A DNA stretch of 6,751 bases from DASQDN01 sp035630195. GTDB lineage: Bacteria; Acidobacteriota; Terriglobia; Bryobacterales; Bryobacteraceae. The stretch spans positions 1 to 6,751 of the forward strand of contig DASQLD010000670.1 of the NCBI GenBank assembly GCA_035630195.1, given 5' to 3'. A program made the position numbers and the translations under genes. The notes beneath the pieces were generated by a model that saw nothing but the letters and a program-made list of their open reading frames with translations, was not told the origin of the DNA and did not search any database. Positions 5,093 to 6,751 of the stretch are shown here, one piece after another (the first letter of the stretch is position 1; every line of letters begins with the position of its first letter).

Positions 5093-6751
5093 GTCTTATG
5101 AAGAGCCTTCGCAAATTCCTCAACGTTCAAAGTGTTCATTACATCATTCGCCGACAGCCATCCCCGCCGGGCAGTCATCACCCCGTAGGGCATGCTGCGT
5201 AGGTGCAGCGGATGGTGAGAGTCCGTAGAGATCGTAAACTTACATCCCTTGGCCTTGGCGGTCCGAACAAAAGGTCCATAGATATCCAGCCGCTCGGGAC
5301 TCGCGTTGATCTCCAGCCAGACGCCGCGACGCCCAGCTTCAGTCGCGACTCGCTCAAAGTCGAACTTGTATCCATCGCGATGTAAGAGCAAACGACCGGT
5401 CAAATGCCCCAGAACGCGCAATGACGGGCATTCGAGCGCTTTCAACAGCCGGTCCGTCATCTCCGCTGGCTCCATATTCATGTGACTGTGCACACTCCCG
5501 ATGACGATATCGAGTTCCGCAAGGGCATCGTTGGCAAGATCCATCGTTCCATCGCGCAGAATGTCGCACTCAATGCCGGAGAACACGCGAAGCGGCCACC
5601 TACCTTCCTGGTTGCGCGATCGCGCTTCCTTGGCGAACTGAACAACACGCGCCTCATCGAGCCCGTTCGCCATCGCAAGAGCCTTCGAATGGTCCGTAAT
5701 CGCAATGTACTCATACCCCAACAACTTTGCGTGTCCAGCCATTTCGTCAAGCGTCGCGCGACCGTCGGTTTCCGTCGTGTGCATGTGAAGATCGCCGCGA
5801 ATATCCTCAAGCCGAATCAGCGACGGTAATCCCGTTTCGGCCGCCTCGATCTCACCGCAGTTCTCACGAAGCTCGGGCGGAATCCATTCGAGTCCAAGAG
5901 CCTTGTAGATCTCTTCCTCCGTCGCGCCTGCAATGCGTTCGTTCGTATCCAGTCGAGCCAACCCATACTCGCTCAGCGTATATCCCATCCGCAGCGCTCG
6001 CTGGCGAAGCGCGACGTTATGATCCTTGCTGCCCGTAAAGTACTGCATCGCGGCCCCAAAGCTTTCGATTGGGAGCGCGCGCACATCCACTTGAATCCCT
6101 TCGATGCCGACTCGTGCGCTCGCTTTGTTCTCCCCGCGACCAAGCACCTCATGCACACGCGCAAATTTGACGAACCTCTCCAGCGCCGCTGCAGGGTCAG
6201 GCCCGGTTACAAGCAAATCCAGGTCGCCGACCGTCTCCCTGCCACGACGAAAGCTCCCTGCGGCAGTAACCCTCTCCACACCCGGAGTCTCCGCCAGATA
6301 CTCCATCAACTCATGCGCTGTCCGCTGAGCAAAGGGAAGCAGGAAGCGTCCCGCACTCGTCCGATACTGCTGGATCGAGCGCAGAACTTTCTCCTCCAGC
6401 TTCGCTCCCATGCGAGGAAGCGTGCGTAGCTTCTGTTCATTGCAAAGCCGTTCGAGATCGTCGATCGTACTCACGCGAAAGTGCTCGATCAGGATCGCGA
6501 TACTCTTTGGCCCCAGACCCTGGATTTTGAGCAGTTCGAGGGCGGTTGGAGGATACTTCGCCAGCAGCTCATCGCGCTTGTTGAAGGTCCCATGCTCCAG
6601 CAGATCGCATACAACGCCTGCGATGCCCTTGCCGATACCGGGCACATCCGTTAGCTTACGCTCGGGATTGGCGGCGATATCGGCGATTCTCTCCGGATAG
6701 CCTTCAATGCTTGTAGCCGCGTTGCGGTAACTACGAATACGGAAGCCATCT
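5089..6751 (-). CDS. polX: Family X DNA polymerase with PHP exonuclease domain (5' partial)
   Basis: Bacterial PolX, a repair enzyme that fills short gaps in base excision repair; its PHP domain gives metal-dependent 3'-5' exonuclease activity in characterised members. Residues are numbered from the GTG at 6645, but that codon is internal: the frame stays open to the edge with FRIRSYRNAA, the normal PolX N-terminal helix-hairpin-helix region. About 553 residues are visible of a usual 570-580, so only some 20 are missing. The helix-hairpin-helix segments are PGIGKGIA (2-9) and GLGPKS (43-48). The palm has GSFRRG (130-135), D141 and D143 in GDLD, and D187; YFTGSKDHN (202-210) follows. The PHP ligands are all present: H287, H289, D318, H319, E359, H386, H414, D475 and H477. 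Both activities should be intact. It overlaps the Nudix gene by 4 nt. Confidence 0.96.
   Translation of the reverse strand, partial: DGFRIRSYRNAATSIEGYPERIADIAANPERKLTDVPGIGKGIAGVVCDLLEHGTFNKRDELLAKYPPTALELLKIQGLGPKSIAILIEHFRVSTIDDLERLCNEQKLRTLPRMGAKLEEKVLRSIQQYRTSAGRFLLPFAQRTAHELMEYLAETPGVERVTAAGSFRRGRETVGDLDLLVTGPDPAAALERFVKFARVHEVLGRGENKASARVGIEGIQVDVRALPIESFGAAMQYFTGSKDHNVALRQRALRMGYTLSEYGLARLDTNERIAGATEEEIYKALGLEWIPPELRENCGEIEAAETGLPSLIRLEDIRGDLHMHTTETDGRATLDEMAGHAKLLGYEYIAITDHSKALAMANGLDEARVVQFAKEARSRNQEGRWPLRVFSGIECDILRDGTMDLANDALAELDIVIGSVHSHMNMEPAEMTDRLLKALECPSLRVLGHLTGRLLLHRDGYKFDFERVATEAGRRGVWLEINASPERLDIYGPFVRTAKAKGCKFTISTDSHHPLHLRSMPYGVMTARRGWLSANDVMNTLNVEEFAKALHKT

Noticed and set aside
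5482..6429. Several 100-136 codon frames on the + strand across polX
   Set aside because: They lie opposite a highly conserved polX coding region and the translations show no motif or composition typical of real proteins.
6643..6645. GTG as the polX start codon
   Set aside because: The frame continues to the edge with conserved PolX N-terminal residues (FRIRSYRNAA), so this GTG is an internal valine codon.

Overview
The window looks like chromosomal DNA from a member of the Acidobacteriota. The main reason is the first gene. It is a membrane-anchored serine/threonine kinase with a C-terminal TPR region, and its juxtamembrane and linker wording is typical of the large kinase families of soil Acidobacteria. 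Base composition and codon use look even across the window (moderately GC-rich by eye). I see no insertion sequence, phage, CRISPR, tRNA or rRNA signature. The phylum call is an inference from protein style, not a database result.

Layout. Two gene blocks converge. On the + strand (2-3824) are a PknB-type kinase with its 5' end outside the window, a class I xylose isomerase homologue 20 nt later, and a small two-helix DUF2905 membrane protein 5 nt after that. On the - strand (6751 down to 3832) are a family X DNA polymerase with a PHP domain (5' end outside the window), a Nudix hydrolase of the ADP-ribose pyrophosphatase type that overlaps polX by 4 nt (ATGA), and a type I signal peptidase. 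A 154-nt gap separates the Nudix gene from the signal peptidase gene. The two blocks meet tail to tail with only 7 nt between stop codons and no visible intrinsic terminator.

How the genes may work together. PolX (gap filling, 3'-5' exonuclease) and the Nudix hydrolase (clearing ADP-ribose or related nucleotide derivatives) form a tightly coupled pair that fits DNA repair and nucleotide housekeeping. LepB, downstream, is general secretion housekeeping. On the + strand the kinase, the sugar isomerase and the DUF2905 protein are spaced like one operon, but no biochemical link between them can be read from the sequence.

Novelty. Most of the window is ordinary housekeeping and signalling content, and I do not see a clear undescribed system. 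The items most worth a second look are a 36-codon ORF with a good Shine-Dalgarno, in frame with lepB and separated from it by one TAA; a perfect 5-bp stem whose loop is the isomerase stop codon and which abuts the DUF2905 start; and an isomerase that keeps every class I catalytic residue while the usual surrounding signature motifs have drifted.
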